64,000 nucleotides of DNA from Aspidapion aeneum (GCA_963576565.1 OY755046.1:56523471-56587470); one strand, 5' to 3'. Shown: positions 34,035 through 46,006, counted from the stretch's first letter. Numbers and translations: made by a program. Notes: a model not told the origin generated them from the sequence alone.

Positions 34035-34151
34035 AAACAAGTTTCGTGGCTAATCGGGCAAAAAGGAGTTTTTTTGTTTCCCTTATATTTTTCCGTGGGT
34101 AGCCTGAAAGCTAAACCTCACGGGGGTCCAAGATCTAATGGACACCTAATA

Positions 34152-34199
34152 AGTGTTGACAGTTAACCGTTTCGTCCTTATGGGACTCCTCAGAACACT
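34152..34199 (-). ncRNA. Hammerhead ribozyme (type I), intact core, left arm
   Basis: Minus strand: AGUGUU/AACACU stem I, CUGAGGA, GUCC-CAUAA-GGAC stem II, GAAA, stem III CGGU-UA-ACUG (one G-U pair), GUC. All core positions are intact. Confidence 0.9.
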
Positions 34200-34870
34200 G
34201 CTGGTCGATGTGACAAATCTTGCGAAGTTAATCAGACGGTTTTGTCTCTAATTAAATGTAATTAGTGAGCGAACTATAGCAAGAGGCGCCATCTACCGAG
34301 ATACGAGAGAAACAAAAAACCAAAAGCAGGCGAAAGAAAACACTGCTATACAATATCGATCAATGAAAAGATCGAATGCAAATAAAAGAAAACAACTATA
34401 GTCCGTGACCTACGACAGCTCTTTGTCTTTCAGGCCGGATCAACACAGATTGCATTTTTACCCGTCTTCAAGACAGTGAGCGTCAATCAACGGAATTTTT
34501 AATCCAAATTATACTAACAAACGTTTGTTAGTATTATTTAACAAACGTTTGTTAGTATTATTTGGCTTAAAAATTCCGTTGATTGACGCTCACTGTCTTG
34601 AAGACGGGTAAAAATGCAATCTGTGTTGATCCGGCCTGAAAGACAAAGAGCTGTCATAGGTCACGGACTATAGTTGTTTTCTTTTATTTGCATTCCATCT
34701 TTTCATTGATCGATATTGTATAGCAGTGTTTTCTTTCGCCTGCTTTTGGTTTTTTTGTTTCTCTCGTATCTCGGTAGATAACGCCTCTTGCTATAGTTCG
34801 CTCACTAATTACATTTAATTAGAGACAAAACCGTCTGATTAACTTCGCAAGATTTGTCACATCGACCAGC

Positions 34871-34918
34871 AGTGTTCTGAGGAGTCCCATAAGGACGAAA
34901 CGGTTAACTGTCAACACT
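34871..34918 (+). ncRNA. Hammerhead ribozyme (type I), intact core, right arm
   Basis: Stem I 34871-34876 with 34913-34918, CUGAGGA 34877-34883, GUCC 34884-34887 with GGAC 34893-34896, GAAA 34897-34900, stem III 34901-34910, then UC 34911-34912. Predicted cleavage lies between 34912 and 34913. Confidence 0.92.
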
Positions 34919-35100
34919 TATTAGGTGTCCATTAGATCTTGGACCCCCGTGAGGTTTAGCTTTCAGGCTACCCACGGAAAAATATAAGGGAAACAAAAAA
35001 ACTCCTTTTTGCCCGATTAGCCACGAAACTTGTTTGATTTTTAAATTCACGGGTACGAAATTCCACGTTTGTTAGTATTATTTGGCTTAAAAATACTTTT

Positions 35101-35534
35101 GTTAGTAAAAGTTTTAAAAAAATCACCTCTCATTGCAGTCAACTGCAGTTTTTCGCTTCTCCTATAAAGTTTTTAAAAATGCACTTACGAGGAACTGCAC
35201 TTGGACACTCAATATGTTTCTACTAAAGTATACCTAAAAGAAAATTGCCTCTTTTGTATTAGTCCGTGGATTTAGTTACAAACGCCGTTAAAATATTTTA
35301 CTTGATGAAATTTTGCACCATGTTTGCCCATATACTAAGACGAGACGAGAAAAACGTTAGGCGAACTCGATCAGAGTTACTTCCCCCCTCACCCTAATTT
35401 CCTCACAGACAGACAGACAGACAAACAAACACAAAAACAACCTTTACAACGAAATCGTTGCTTTAAGTCAAGAAATAAATTAATACAACGTTTTTGTTTG
35501 TTTTTCTATTTTAATCGTCTTAATCAACGAGAAA
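35101..35534. other. Unassigned sequence with a short ACAG run
   Basis: A short (ACAG)n tract is at 35405-35425. Nothing else is recognised. Confidence 0.4.
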
Positions 35535-36291
35535 AATACTCTGCCAATATATGGGCCCCTAAGCTCACACTAGGTACTATAGTTATGTGAGCTAATATAA
35601 CTAAAAACTGAAATATATTTTATTCAACTCCTCACTAAATTACCTTTTGTTTGATATCACACAAGCCATGTTTTGAGTTAAACTCAAATTTTTGAAATCC
35701 ACCCCCACCCTTAAAAAATACTCTGCCAATATATGGGCCCCTAAGCTCACACTAGGTACTATAGTTATAGTGTACGTGTGAGCTAATATAACTAAAAACT
35801 GAAATATATTTTATTCAACTCCAGACTAAATTACCTTTTGTTTGATACCACACAAGCCATGTTTTGACTTAAACTCAAATTTTTAAAATCTACCCCCCAC
35901 CCTTACAAAAAAAACAAAAACTAAAATGTATTTTTTTAAAGTCCGGACTCAATTACCTTTCGTTTGATATCACACACGCCATATTTTCACTTAAACTCTA
36001 ATTTTTAAAATATACCCCCACCCTTTTTTTTAAATAAATTAAAATGTATTTTGTTTAACTGCAGACTCAATTACCTTTCGTTTAATATCACACACGCCAT
36101 ATTTTCACACAAACTCTAATTTTTGAAATCTACCCCCACCCTTTTATTTGGTTTGTGTTCGGTGGATTTTGTTCATTTTTAAATGGGACCATCTCGACCC
36201 AAGACCCAGCCTAGGTACCAAATTTCATTAAAATCGGCCAAGCGGTTTTTGAGTTATGCGCTTTGGTCGTTACAGACAGACATACAGACAC

Positions 36292-36350
<59 letters not shown>

Positions 36351-36351
36351 T

Positions 36352-36385
<34 letters not shown>

Positions 36386-36905
36386 GGCGCAACAAAAAAG
36401 TTTCAAAATCATCTGAAACGCAAAGATATATAAAAATTTTTGAAATCGGAGCAACTTTTTTTTTCTCGAAAAAATTAGGATCACCATAGCTCACACTACT
36501 ATAGTATAGTATATGTGTGAGCTAAAAACAAAAACTAAAATGTATTTTGTTGAATTCCGGACTTAATTACCTTTCGTTTGATATCACACACGCCATATTT
36601 TCACTTAAACTCTAATTTTTGAAATATACCCCCACCCTTTTTTTTAAATAAATTAAAACGTATTTTGTTTAACTACAGACTCAATTACCTTTCGTTTGAT
36701 ATCACACACGCCATATTTTCACATAAACTCTAATTTTTGAAATCTATCCCCACCCTTTTATTTGGTTTGTGTTCGGTGGATTTTGTTCATTTTTAAACGG
36801 GACCATCTCGACACAAGACCCAGCCCAGGTACCAAATTTTATTAAAATCGGCCAAGCGGTTTTTGAGTTATGCGCGTTGGTCGTTACAGACAGACATACA
36901 GACAC

Positions 36906-36936
<31 letters not shown>

Positions 36937-37110
36937 TACAGACAGCCAGACAGACAGACAGACAGACAGACGGCGCAACAAAAAAGTTTCAAAATCATCT
37001 GAAACGCAAAGATATATAAAATTTTTTGAAATCGGAGCAACTTTTTTTTTCTCGAAAAAATTAGGATCACCATAGCTCACACTACTATAGTATAGTATAT
37101 GTGTGAGCTA
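35535..37110 (+). mobile_element. (ACAG)n-bearing dispersed repeat, copy A with tandem partial copies
   Basis: A partial start (35535-35712) is followed by a full copy (35717-36524) and a second 3' part (36525-37110). The order is: start block tactctgccaatatatgggc, hairpin agctcacac...gtgtgagct, then three to four diverged ~110-bp direct repeats each with 'caattacctttcgtttgatatcacacacgcc', then gggaccatctcgacccaag, then aaaatcggccaagcggttttt, then (ACAG)n, then ggcgcaacaaaaaagtttc, then a terminal hairpin agctcacacta...gtgtgagcta. Central short tandem repeats plus a microsatellite and hairpin ends resemble non-autonomous Helentron/Helitron elements; this class call is an inference. Confidence 0.8.
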
Positions 37111-37888
37111 ATACCACTAGTTAAATTAAGATTTATTTTTACGTTAAAAAAAAATAGGTTTAGGAAACAATGTTTATTTTTTTAATAATAATAATTATGT
37201 TTTCTTTACTTAAATTAAAAGTGAGACCAGTGATGAACCTTTGTTTTTTTAAACGTCGCTTGAATGTCTTTATAACCATGTAAAAATTTCAGAAATTTAT
37301 CAATCCGTTTTTTAAAAGTTTGCATTCAAAGTTATCGTAAGAAAATATAAAAAATTAAATAAGAAATAATAAGTATGAGTCACTGCAAAATCAAGGTGCT
37401 TGGGAATTTATAAAAAAAGTTTTTTATATAAAAACGTTTTTTACACAGGTGTAAAGACATTCATGGGAGGTATCACGCCGTTGTCGTTACCCTATTCAAA
37501 ATATAGGGGTTAAGTTTACCCCTCGAAGGCGGTGCTTCAAGAATTTCAAAATTCAAAAAGGCAAATAGTGTTTCCGTAACCAAAATCGATGGTTTTTCAA
37601 ATTCCATCAAAAAATACCTGAAAATGTATAATATAATCAAAATATTATTTAGCTTTAAACGTATTTTTCTGTTAAGTTTAAACATGTTAAAAATAAAAGC
37701 TAACGATAGGGCTTAGAGTTTCCAATTTTTCCGGATTTTCGCTGATTTTCACGACGAAACTAGACCCATTAAATTTTTATTCAGCTACTTTAAAAACATC
37801 TGCGAAATTTTAATTTTTAAGATAATGACATCCATAAAATACAAATACTGCTAGTAGAGGCTGGTGAGGTCAAATAGGAAAACAAAAA
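37111..37888. other. Unassigned spacer
   Basis: AT-rich sequence between copies A and B; no gene. Confidence 0.4.
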
Positions 37889-38460
37889 ATACTCTGCCAA
37901 TATATGGGCCCCTAAGCTCACACTAGGTACTATAGTTATAGTGTACGTGTGAGCTAATATAACTAAAAACTGAAATATATTTTATTCAACTCCAGACTAA
38001 ATTACCTTTTGTTTGATACCACACAAGCCATGTTTTGACTTAAACTCAAATTTTTGAAATCTACCCCCACCCTTAAAAAAAACAAAAAACTAAAATGTAT
38101 TTTGTTAAACTCCGGACTCAATTACCTTTCGTTTAATATCACACACGCCATATTTTCACTTAAACTATAATTTTTAAAATATACCCCCACCCTTTTTTTT
38201 AAATAAATTAAAATGTATTTTGTTTAACTGCAGACTCAATTACCTTTCGTTTGATATCATACACGCCATATTTTCACATAAACTCTAATTTTTGAAATCT
38301 ACCCCCACCCTTTTATTTGGTTTGTGTTCGGTAGATTTTGTTCATTTTTAAATGGGACCATCTCGACCCAAAACCCAGCCTAGGTACCAAATTTAATTAA
38401 AATCGGCCAAGCGGTTTTTGAGTTATGCGCGTTGGTCTTTACAGACAGACATACAGACAT

Positions 38461-38510
<50 letters not shown>

Positions 38511-38649
38511 GGCGCAACAAAAAAGTTTCAAAATCATTTGAAACGCAAAGATATATAAAAATTTTTGAAATCGGAGCAACTTTTTTTTTCTCGAAAAAAT
38601 TAGGATCACCATAGCTCACACTACTATAGTATAGTATATGTGTGAGCTA
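37889..38649 (+). mobile_element. (ACAG)n-bearing dispersed repeat, copy B
   Basis: Full-length layout as copy A with three ~110-bp internal repeats and a short ACAG tract. Confidence 0.85.
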
Positions 38650-38991
38650 AAAAGTGTAATGTAATCGAGAGTATAATAGTATTTTTGAACCCAGTAAACG
38701 ATGAAATTTGTTGAAAACTCAGACGTTGGACGGATGAGGATAAGATGGGACGTTGTAGTATAAGTACCAAAGAATCGACTTGTATACTAAATAGGTCAAT
38801 ATTATGTTGCTCTTCACCATTTGTCAACGCTTTATTTTTGCTAAATTGCAGAAGAACATTGTGTCTATTTTTGCCTTAAATTTTGTGTCTATTTTTGCCT
38901 TAAATTTTTTTTTACCAAGAATCATGCGTATTTTATTTTAAAGCAAATCTAGGTACTTTTACTAATTATTTATGACATGAAAACTACCTAA
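38650..38991. other. Unassigned spacer
   Basis: Contains a two-copy 23-bp direct repeat (tgtgtctatttttgccttaa) at about 38862-38908. No gene. Confidence 0.5.
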
Positions 38992-39565
38992 AATACTCTG
39001 CCAATATATGGGCCCCTAAGCTCACACTAGGTACTATAGTTATAGTGTACGTGTGAGCTAATATAACTAAAAACTGAGATATATTTTATTCAACTCCAGA
39101 CTAAATTACCTTTTGTTTGATACCACACAAGCCATGTTTTGACTTAAACTCAAATTTTTGAAATCTACCCCCACCCTTACAAAACAAACAAAAACTAAAA
39201 TGTATTTTGTTAAACTCCGGACTCAATTACCTTTCGTTTGATATCACACACGCCATATTTTCACTTAAACTCTAATTTTTAAAATATACCCCCACCCTTT
39301 TTTTTTAAATAAATTAAAATGTATTTTGTTTAACTGCAGACTCAATTACCTTTCGTTTAATATCACACACGCCATATTTTCACATAAACTCTAATTTTTG
39401 AAATCTACCCCACCCTTTTATTTGGTTTGTGTTCGGTGGATTTTGTTCATTTTTAAATGGGACCATCTCGACCCAAGACCCAGCGTAGATACCAAATTTC
39501 ATTAAAATCGGCCAAGCGGTTTTTGAGTTATGCGCGTTGGTCGTTACAGACAGACATACAGACAC

Positions 39566-39604
<39 letters not shown>

Positions 39605-39605
39605 T

Positions 39606-39647
<42 letters not shown>

Positions 39648-39785
39648 GGCGCAACAAAAAAGTTTCAAAATCATCTGAAACGCAAAGATATATAAAAATT
39701 TTGGAAATCGGAGCAACTTTTTTTTTCTCGAAAAAATTAGGATCACCATAGCTCACACTACTATAGTATAGTATATGTGTGAGCT
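38992..39785 (+). mobile_element. (ACAG)n-bearing dispersed repeat, copy C
   Basis: Same layout as copy B. CTAAAAT occurs at both edges (left overlapping the start block), which may be a small target duplication or chance. Confidence 0.85.
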
Positions 39786-39896
39786 AAAATCATAAAAAAT
39801 AAATAATTATACAAAAATCAACAATGCAAACCTATCACACTAATTCTCCTGGCTGCAACCATATTCTGTCTCACTCTGCAATGGTCTAGCAAGGTA

Positions 39897-40585
39897 AATA
39901 CTCTGCCAATATATGGGCCCCTAAGCTCACACTAGGTATCTACTATAGTTATAGCGTACGTGTGAGCTGATATAACTAAAAACTAAAATAAATTTTATTC
40001 AACCCCAGACTAAATTACCTTTTGTTTGATACCACACAAACCATGTTTTGACTTAAACTCAAATTTTTGAAATCTACCCCCACCCTTAAAAAAACAAAAA
40101 CTAAAATATATTTTGTTTAACTCCGGACTCAATTACCTTTCGTTTGATATCACACACGCCATATTTTTACGTAAACTGTAATTTTTGAAATCTACCCCCA
40201 CCCTTAAAAAAAACTAAAATATATTTTGTTTAACTCCAAACTCAATTACCTTTAGTTTGATAACACACACGCCATATTTTCACATAAACTCTAATTTTTA
40301 AAATCTACCCCACCCTTTTATTTGGCTTGTGTTCGGTGGATTTTGTTCATTTTTAAATGGGACCATCTCGACCCAAGACCCAGCCTAGGTACCAAATTTC
40401 ATTGAAATCGGGCAAGCGGTTTTTGAGATATGCTCGTTGGTCGTTACAGACAGACATACAGACATACAGACATACAGACATACAGACATACAGACATACA
40501 GACATACAGACATACAGACATACAGACATACAGACATACAGACATACAGACATACAGACATACAGACATACAGACATACAGACAT

Positions 40586-40628
<43 letters not shown>

Positions 40629-40629
40629 T

Positions 40630-40667
<38 letters not shown>

Positions 40668-40805
40668 GGCGCAACAAAAAAGTTTCAAAATCATCTGAAA
40701 CGCAAAGATATATAAAAATTCTTGAAATCGGAGCAACTTTTTTTTTCTCGAAAAAATTAGGATCACCATAGCTCACACTACTATAGTATAGTATATGTGT
40801 GAGCT
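39897..40805 (+). mobile_element. (ACAG)n-bearing dispersed repeat, copy D, expanded microsatellite
   Basis: As copies B and C, but the microsatellite contains a pure (ACAGACAT)n block at about 40446-40588 followed by (ACAG)n, i.e. a higher-order expansion peculiar to this copy. Confidence 0.85.
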
Positions 40806-41125
40806 AAAAACAATAGACCCTCGTAAATAGAGGATCATAGACCTTGAAAGTACTAAGGGCAGTATCATGTCATGCACATAAAAAAATTAAATGAAATTGT
40901 ACCGACATAGTTTTGGTAAAACGGGTTTTATGAAACAAAAACCGACCAAAACCCACCTCTTTTGTGTTTGTTTCGTGTCCAACGATTTAACAACGTCGAA
41001 CCGATCCGCAGGAGAAACCCCACGAAAATGGAAAAATATTTGTATGGACTCCACTTTATTTTTCAAGCCTATAATCTTAAAAACTCTTTATTAATTTAAT
41101 ACCGAATAAATCATGAACTAGAACC
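40806..41125. other. Unassigned spacer
   Basis: A 67-codon open frame is present with no recognisable features; not supported as a gene. Confidence 0.35.
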
Positions 41126-41414
41126 TTCGTTTCTCTCGTATCTCGGTAGATGGCGCTTCTTGCGAGAGTTTTCTAACTATTTACATAGGATTAGAAACAA
41201 AACCTTCTAATTAACTTCGCAAGAGTGTCACATTGACCAAGCAGTGTTCTAAGGAGTCCCATAAGGACGAAACAGTTAACTGTCAACACTTATTAGGTCT
41301 CCATTAGATCTTGGACCACTCTAGCGAGGTTAAACTTTCAAGCTACCCACAGAAAAATATGGGAGAAACAAAAACTCCTTTTTACCCAATTAGCCACGAA
41401 ACTTGATTGATTTT
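41126..41414 (+). repeat. Hammerhead-bearing unit, copy IV (partial monomer)
   Basis: Collinear with 34755-35040 from 'tttctctcgtatctcggtag' to 'gccacgaaacttg'. Single orientation, ~290 bp, truncated at both ends. TAGAAC is present on each side (41119-41124 and 41415-41420), a weak candidate target duplication. Confidence 0.85.
41243..41290 (+). ncRNA. Hammerhead ribozyme, decayed copy 3
   Basis: Stems I, II and III and the GUC triplet are all intact, but the core is CUAAGGA instead of CUGAGGA, a change at the invariant G5. Predicted inactive. Confidence 0.85.
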
Positions 41415-41682
41415 TAGAACAACCAGATTACTTTTTATGTGGACCTTTGGTAACTAACATATAAGGAAGAATCTGAAAAAACATTTTGCCCCCTTACGAC
41501 CCCTAGGGACCATATACATATAAATAACTTTTTTTGACAGCTGAAAAATCCGTGCTTGAATGTCAATAGGTGTGCCAAGTTTCTTACTCTAGCTTAAACC
41601 GTTAAGAATTGAAAAGATATTCTGACATCTTGACCTTGATTTCGTACTAATAGGTCATTCAACAATCTTTCGTGACCATTTT

Positions 41683-42575
<893 letters not shown>

Positions 42576-42937
42576 TCACAGAGCTTCAATGTTCTTTGGG
42601 TTTCGTAGCTCATTCCAAAGTAGAGTTTTAGATAGGTCAAATATGGGCTGAAATGTTTCAAGAAAAATTGGTACAGCAGCGCGAACTTGGCGGGGCACTG
42701 CCGTGCCCCCAGATATTGCCGTTTTCAAAACGTTTTTCAGTCTAAAAGGTACTACTTTTTCGAGTGCAAAACTCAACGTTTACTGACCGTTACGCAGCAG
42801 TCGTGGGCTTGATTAAGCATACGCCAGTTAAGGTAACTGAACTGATGATGAGTGCTGCGCAGGAAAAGTTATTAATAGTTACCTTAACTTCAGTGGGTTG
42901 GAACAATTACCGATATCTGCGCAGAGGGGACTATTGT
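42576..42937. other. Unassigned sequence
   Basis: No gene or repeat recognised. Confidence 0.35.
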
Positions 42938-42949
42938 CCAACTACTAAT

Positions 42950-43710
42950 TATATATATTTATCGGTTTCACAACGTTCTACGTCTTCCGATACCCAATCT
43001 CCACTCGTTTCTGTTTGCCCATAATTCATCATCTAGGCCTCTTATCCTTATTTCACTGTCTATTCTTTCTCTCCAGCTTCTCCTTGGCCGTCCTCGTTTT
43101 CTTCGGCCAGTTGGTTTCGATTGTAGTATTTGTTTAGGTAATCTTTCATCATTCATTCTTTGTACATGTCCGTACCACACCAGTTGTTTTGGTCTTATAT
43201 TATCCACTAAAGTACGTTCACCCACTGTCACAATTTCTCTTATTCTTTGATTTGTAACTATTTCTCTTTTTGATTTCCCTGCTGCTCTTCTCCAATAGTC
43301 CATCTCCGTAGCGGAAAGCATTTTTTCTGTTCTATCCTTGATTGGCCATACTTCTGAGCCGTATGTAATAACACTTTTTACAATGGTGTTATATATAAGC
43401 TTTTTGTTATGTTTTGATATACTTTTGTCCCAAATTATTCCATTTAATAAAGTTATTGCTTTTCTTCCTTGTACGTTTCGATCTTTTATAGCTTTGTCTA
43501 GCGTTCCGTCAGCTGTAATTTTTAGACCTAAGTATTTATACTTATCACAGGACTTAATTCGCTGCCCGGTATTTAAGATTAGATTCTGTTTCATTCCACC
43601 GATACACATATACTCTGTCTTTTTGAGATTAACCTCTAGTCCCCAGTTATTGTACTCTTCTATTAGTTTTCGTGTCATATATTCGAGGTCGTCATATGTC
43701 ATTATGACGA
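42950..43710 (-). pseudogene. RTE-type LINE, 5'-truncated insertion with 12-bp target duplication
   Basis: A single open frame of about 248 codons covers the C-terminal part of an RTE-type reverse transcriptase, starting just after the catalytic YADD position. Recognisable blocks are YMTRKLIEEYNNWGLEVNL, KKTEYMCIGG, YKYLGLKIT, ITYGSEVWPI, RRAAGKSKREIVTN, LVWYGHVQRMNDERLPKQIL and RRKRGRPRRSW, ending in LGIGRRRTL. The frame is unbroken, so this copy is young. CCAACTACTAAT at 42938-42949 and 43711-43722 is the target duplication; the 3' tail (tata-rich) is at the left side. It is 5'-truncated, lacks the endonuclease and most of the RT, and is inactive alone. Confidence 0.9.
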
Positions 43711-43956
43711 CCAACTACTAATAACTATTTAATATCACGTAGCCATTACGACACATCCCTCAAGGTAATAGCGACGTTGATTCCACAAAAAATCATCAAT
43801 CTAAATTATTGGTTCAAAAAGGGTCGAGTAGCTTTTTGTTATGTTTCACAATACTCGATCCTGTCAACAATTTAATCTTCAGCTTCCTATCCCTAAATCT
43901 TCTTTAGTTCACAAATCTATATATTTTAATGGAATAATAGTTATTTAAACAACAAG
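43711..43956. other. Unassigned sequence
   Basis: After the LINE target duplication nothing is recognised. Confidence 0.3.
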
Positions 43957-44055
43957 GTTTGAAAACGACTCTTTGCACACGATCGAGACAGTTTGGTAGA
44001 CCGAGCCGAAGGCGAGGTCTACAAGTCGAGGGAGTGTGCAAAGAGGTTTTCAAAC
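43957..44055. repeat. Nested hairpin
   Basis: Outer arms 43957-43980 and 44034-44055 (tttgaaaacgactctttgca with tgcaaagaggttttcaaa), inner arms GTAGACC (43996-44002) and GGTCTAC (44016-44022) around gagccgaaggcga. A further inverted pair, tttttatacgactg and agtcgtataaaaa, lies at 44069-44085 and 44405-44421. Probably part of a non-autonomous element inserted next to the LINE tail that follows. Confidence 0.75.
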
Positions 44056-44418
44056 GAGTTTTTTACAATATTTTTTATACGACTGCTAATAAAGAAAGAA
44101 AAATCAAATTTTAATTTAACTTGTTTTTATTTCCGACATTTTTACAACAAAACTTTAAAAATTCAACAATTTTTTGACGTATCTAATCAACAAAACATAC
44201 GAGCAGTGACGGTTGCTACGGAACTAAGCCAACTTATATTGATGGGTGACAACAACAAAAATCACAATGACGGGAGACCCGTATGCAGAAATGACATAGG
44301 CGTGCGCAAAAATGACATAAGCGTGTGCAAAACGTTTTGCACACAGCATGCGCAAAATGCCATTTTCAGATCGTGTTCTCCGTGCGCAAAACCCCCTTTT
44401 ACAAGACAGTCGTATAAA

Positions 44419-44556
44419 AAATTATTTAATCATCTTCCAGATAGTGTCAAACTTTCGCCAAATTTAAAAATTTTCAAAAAGAGGGTAAAAAATATATTGA
44501 TTCATGGAGCCTACTACAGTACGGATGAATATTTTAGAGATATTTTCATAAGATAG
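44419..44556 (+). pseudogene. LINE ORF2 extreme C-terminus, fragment
   Basis: The frame reads YKKLFNHLPDSVKLSPNL, KIFKKRVKNILI and AYYSTDEYF, then a stop at 44556. The 'YN.LP..IK....L..FKK.LK..L' pattern is typical of the tail of many non-LTR retrotransposon proteins. The upstream part of the same frame (43993-44418) is hairpin element sequence, not protein-like. Confidence 0.6.
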
Positions 44557-44947
44557 CATATAGCTTATAAACTTGTATTTACATATTTTGCTTTATTTAA
44601 AATATTTTATTTGAATTTCATATTTAATTTTAACTTTATTGTGTTATTAACTTTTTTATTCAAGGTTTGGTCTGCAAATGACGAGCACTTCTTGTGTGTT
44701 TATTTTATGTATTTTTAGTTTGTGTTTGTGGTACAGATATAGTGTATACATAATATGTATTTTTTTGTTTTTTTTAGTATGTCTTTTAACAAATGTTAAA
44801 TTTTAAAATTTCTCAGGTAAATTTTTATTTTTTTTTATTTTACTTTAAACCATTTTTATATGAGTAGGTTAATTATATGTATTTGACGCATCCTATAAAT
44901 GGAAAGGTATATGCTTATAAATAAATAAATGTGTTATTTTTAATATA
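44557..44947. other. Unassigned T-rich sequence
   Basis: Likely 3' untranslated part of the LINE tail; ends in 'aaataaataaatg' near 44930. No gene. Confidence 0.4.
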
Positions 44948-44955
44948 ATTATTAG

Positions 44956-45128
44956 CAGTGGCGTATATAGAAAAAAGTTTCGGGTGGGGCCGAGACAGTT
45001 TTGGGGGGGACCCGAGACCTCATGAAGCCGTATTTTATGCTATTTTATGTTTGTATTCATGAAATATGTGGAAAATATCTAGAAAAATCTTAGCTTCGGG
45101 GGGCTTCCCCCCCTTATATACGCCACTG
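44956..45128. mobile_element. hAT MITE, 173 bp, exact 8-bp target duplication
   Basis: CAGTGGCGTATATA and its perfect inverse TATATACGCCACTG are the ends. ATTATTAG flanks both sides (44948-44955 and 45129-45136). G-run and C-run lie near opposite ends. Confidence 0.92.
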
Positions 45129-45280
45129 ATTATTAGTGACATAGGTGTACGTTGTACCGCGAAGTGATATTGATTTTTTATTGTTATTTATTTTATGTTA
45201 ATATTGTCTGATTTTTTATATCTTTTGGCGTAAACATTATGCTTTGTCCACAAAATGTTAAACATTTTTCTGACAATAAA

Positions 45281-45424
45281 CATGGGCCCGCCCCCCCCCC
45301 CCAAGCCTATGATTTTTGTATATATTTTCCACATATTACATGAATAAACACAAAAAATAGCATGAAATACGACATTATGAGGCCTCGGCCCCCCCCCCAA
45401 GACATATTCCTGGGTGCGTTACTG
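45281..45424. mobile_element. hAT MITE, second copy, inverse orientation
   Basis: Reverse complement shares the interior of the copy at 44956 (cctcat, gtcgtattt, atgctattttttgtg, cat.aaatatgtggaaaatat). CAATAAA flanks both sides (45274-45280 and 45425-45431). Ends are more diverged. Confidence 0.75.
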
Positions 45425-45840
45425 CAATAAAGCAGTTTGAATTTGAATTGCTTTCGTTAACTATAACGTTTGGCGTAACGTTGGCCCATGATTCACAACG
45501 TTGAGCCAACGGCTTATTGCTACTTCGGTAACAGGAAGTGCTTGTTTGACGCAACGTTTTTAAGGTACCAACAGGTAGCAAAATAAACGATAAGATAAAA
45601 AAAACATGAAACTAACAAAATAACTAAAAATAATTTATCCAGAAGTCAATGATGCTGAATCGCGTCTATTTTGTTTTCCAACAACTCTAAGTTCCTCTAG
45701 CCTAGCTGACGCCCACCAGGACCCACGCTAAGAATTTAGACACCCCGGGCAAAAAGGTAAAATGCCACTTCATTATGAAAAAAACTAAGAAACATCATAC
45801 AAATTTCATTCTACAGCATTTGTATTAAGGTTACTGATAA

Positions 45841-46006
45841 GGGAACATCCTTAAATTATGTAACGCAAAAATTCAGGATTTTTGACCCCCCCTCCCCCCT
45901 TATAACGCATTTTCAAGAAAAAAAACATTATAAAAACATTGAGTGTAACACAAGGCCGAAACCCCACCTCCCCCCCTAGAGCGTTACGTAATTTGAGGAC
46001 AGGCCC
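45841..46006. mobile_element. Harbinger-type MITE, 166 bp
   Basis: The left end gggaacatccttaaattatg and reversed right end gggcctgtcctcaaattacg are imperfect inverted repeats continuing into taacgc. TAA flanks both sides (45838-45840 and 46007-46009), fitting the 3-bp TWA targets of PIF/Harbinger elements. Confidence 0.65.

Larger units (their letters stand above)
34035..35088. mobile_element. Hammerhead-bearing element, copy III: ~1.05-kb inverted dimer with 12-bp target duplication
   Basis: Arms 34035-34523 and 34546-35035 are near-perfect inverted repeats (~490 bp each) around a 22-bp centre. AAAAATACTTTT flanks both sides (34023-34034 and 35089-35100); at the right it partly overlaps unit sequence. 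The right arm starts at 'cgtttgttagtattatttgg' (34546) and the same string reappears at 35066, giving a unit period of 520 bp and showing that the source template had units joined end to start. Each arm holds an intact hammerhead ribozyme. No coding capacity. Mobilisation must be in trans, possibly by a PLE or LINE. Confidence 0.9.

Noticed and set aside
43338..43721. 127-codon plus-strand open frame
   Set aside because: Antisense shadow of the intact RTE LINE frame at 42968-43714.
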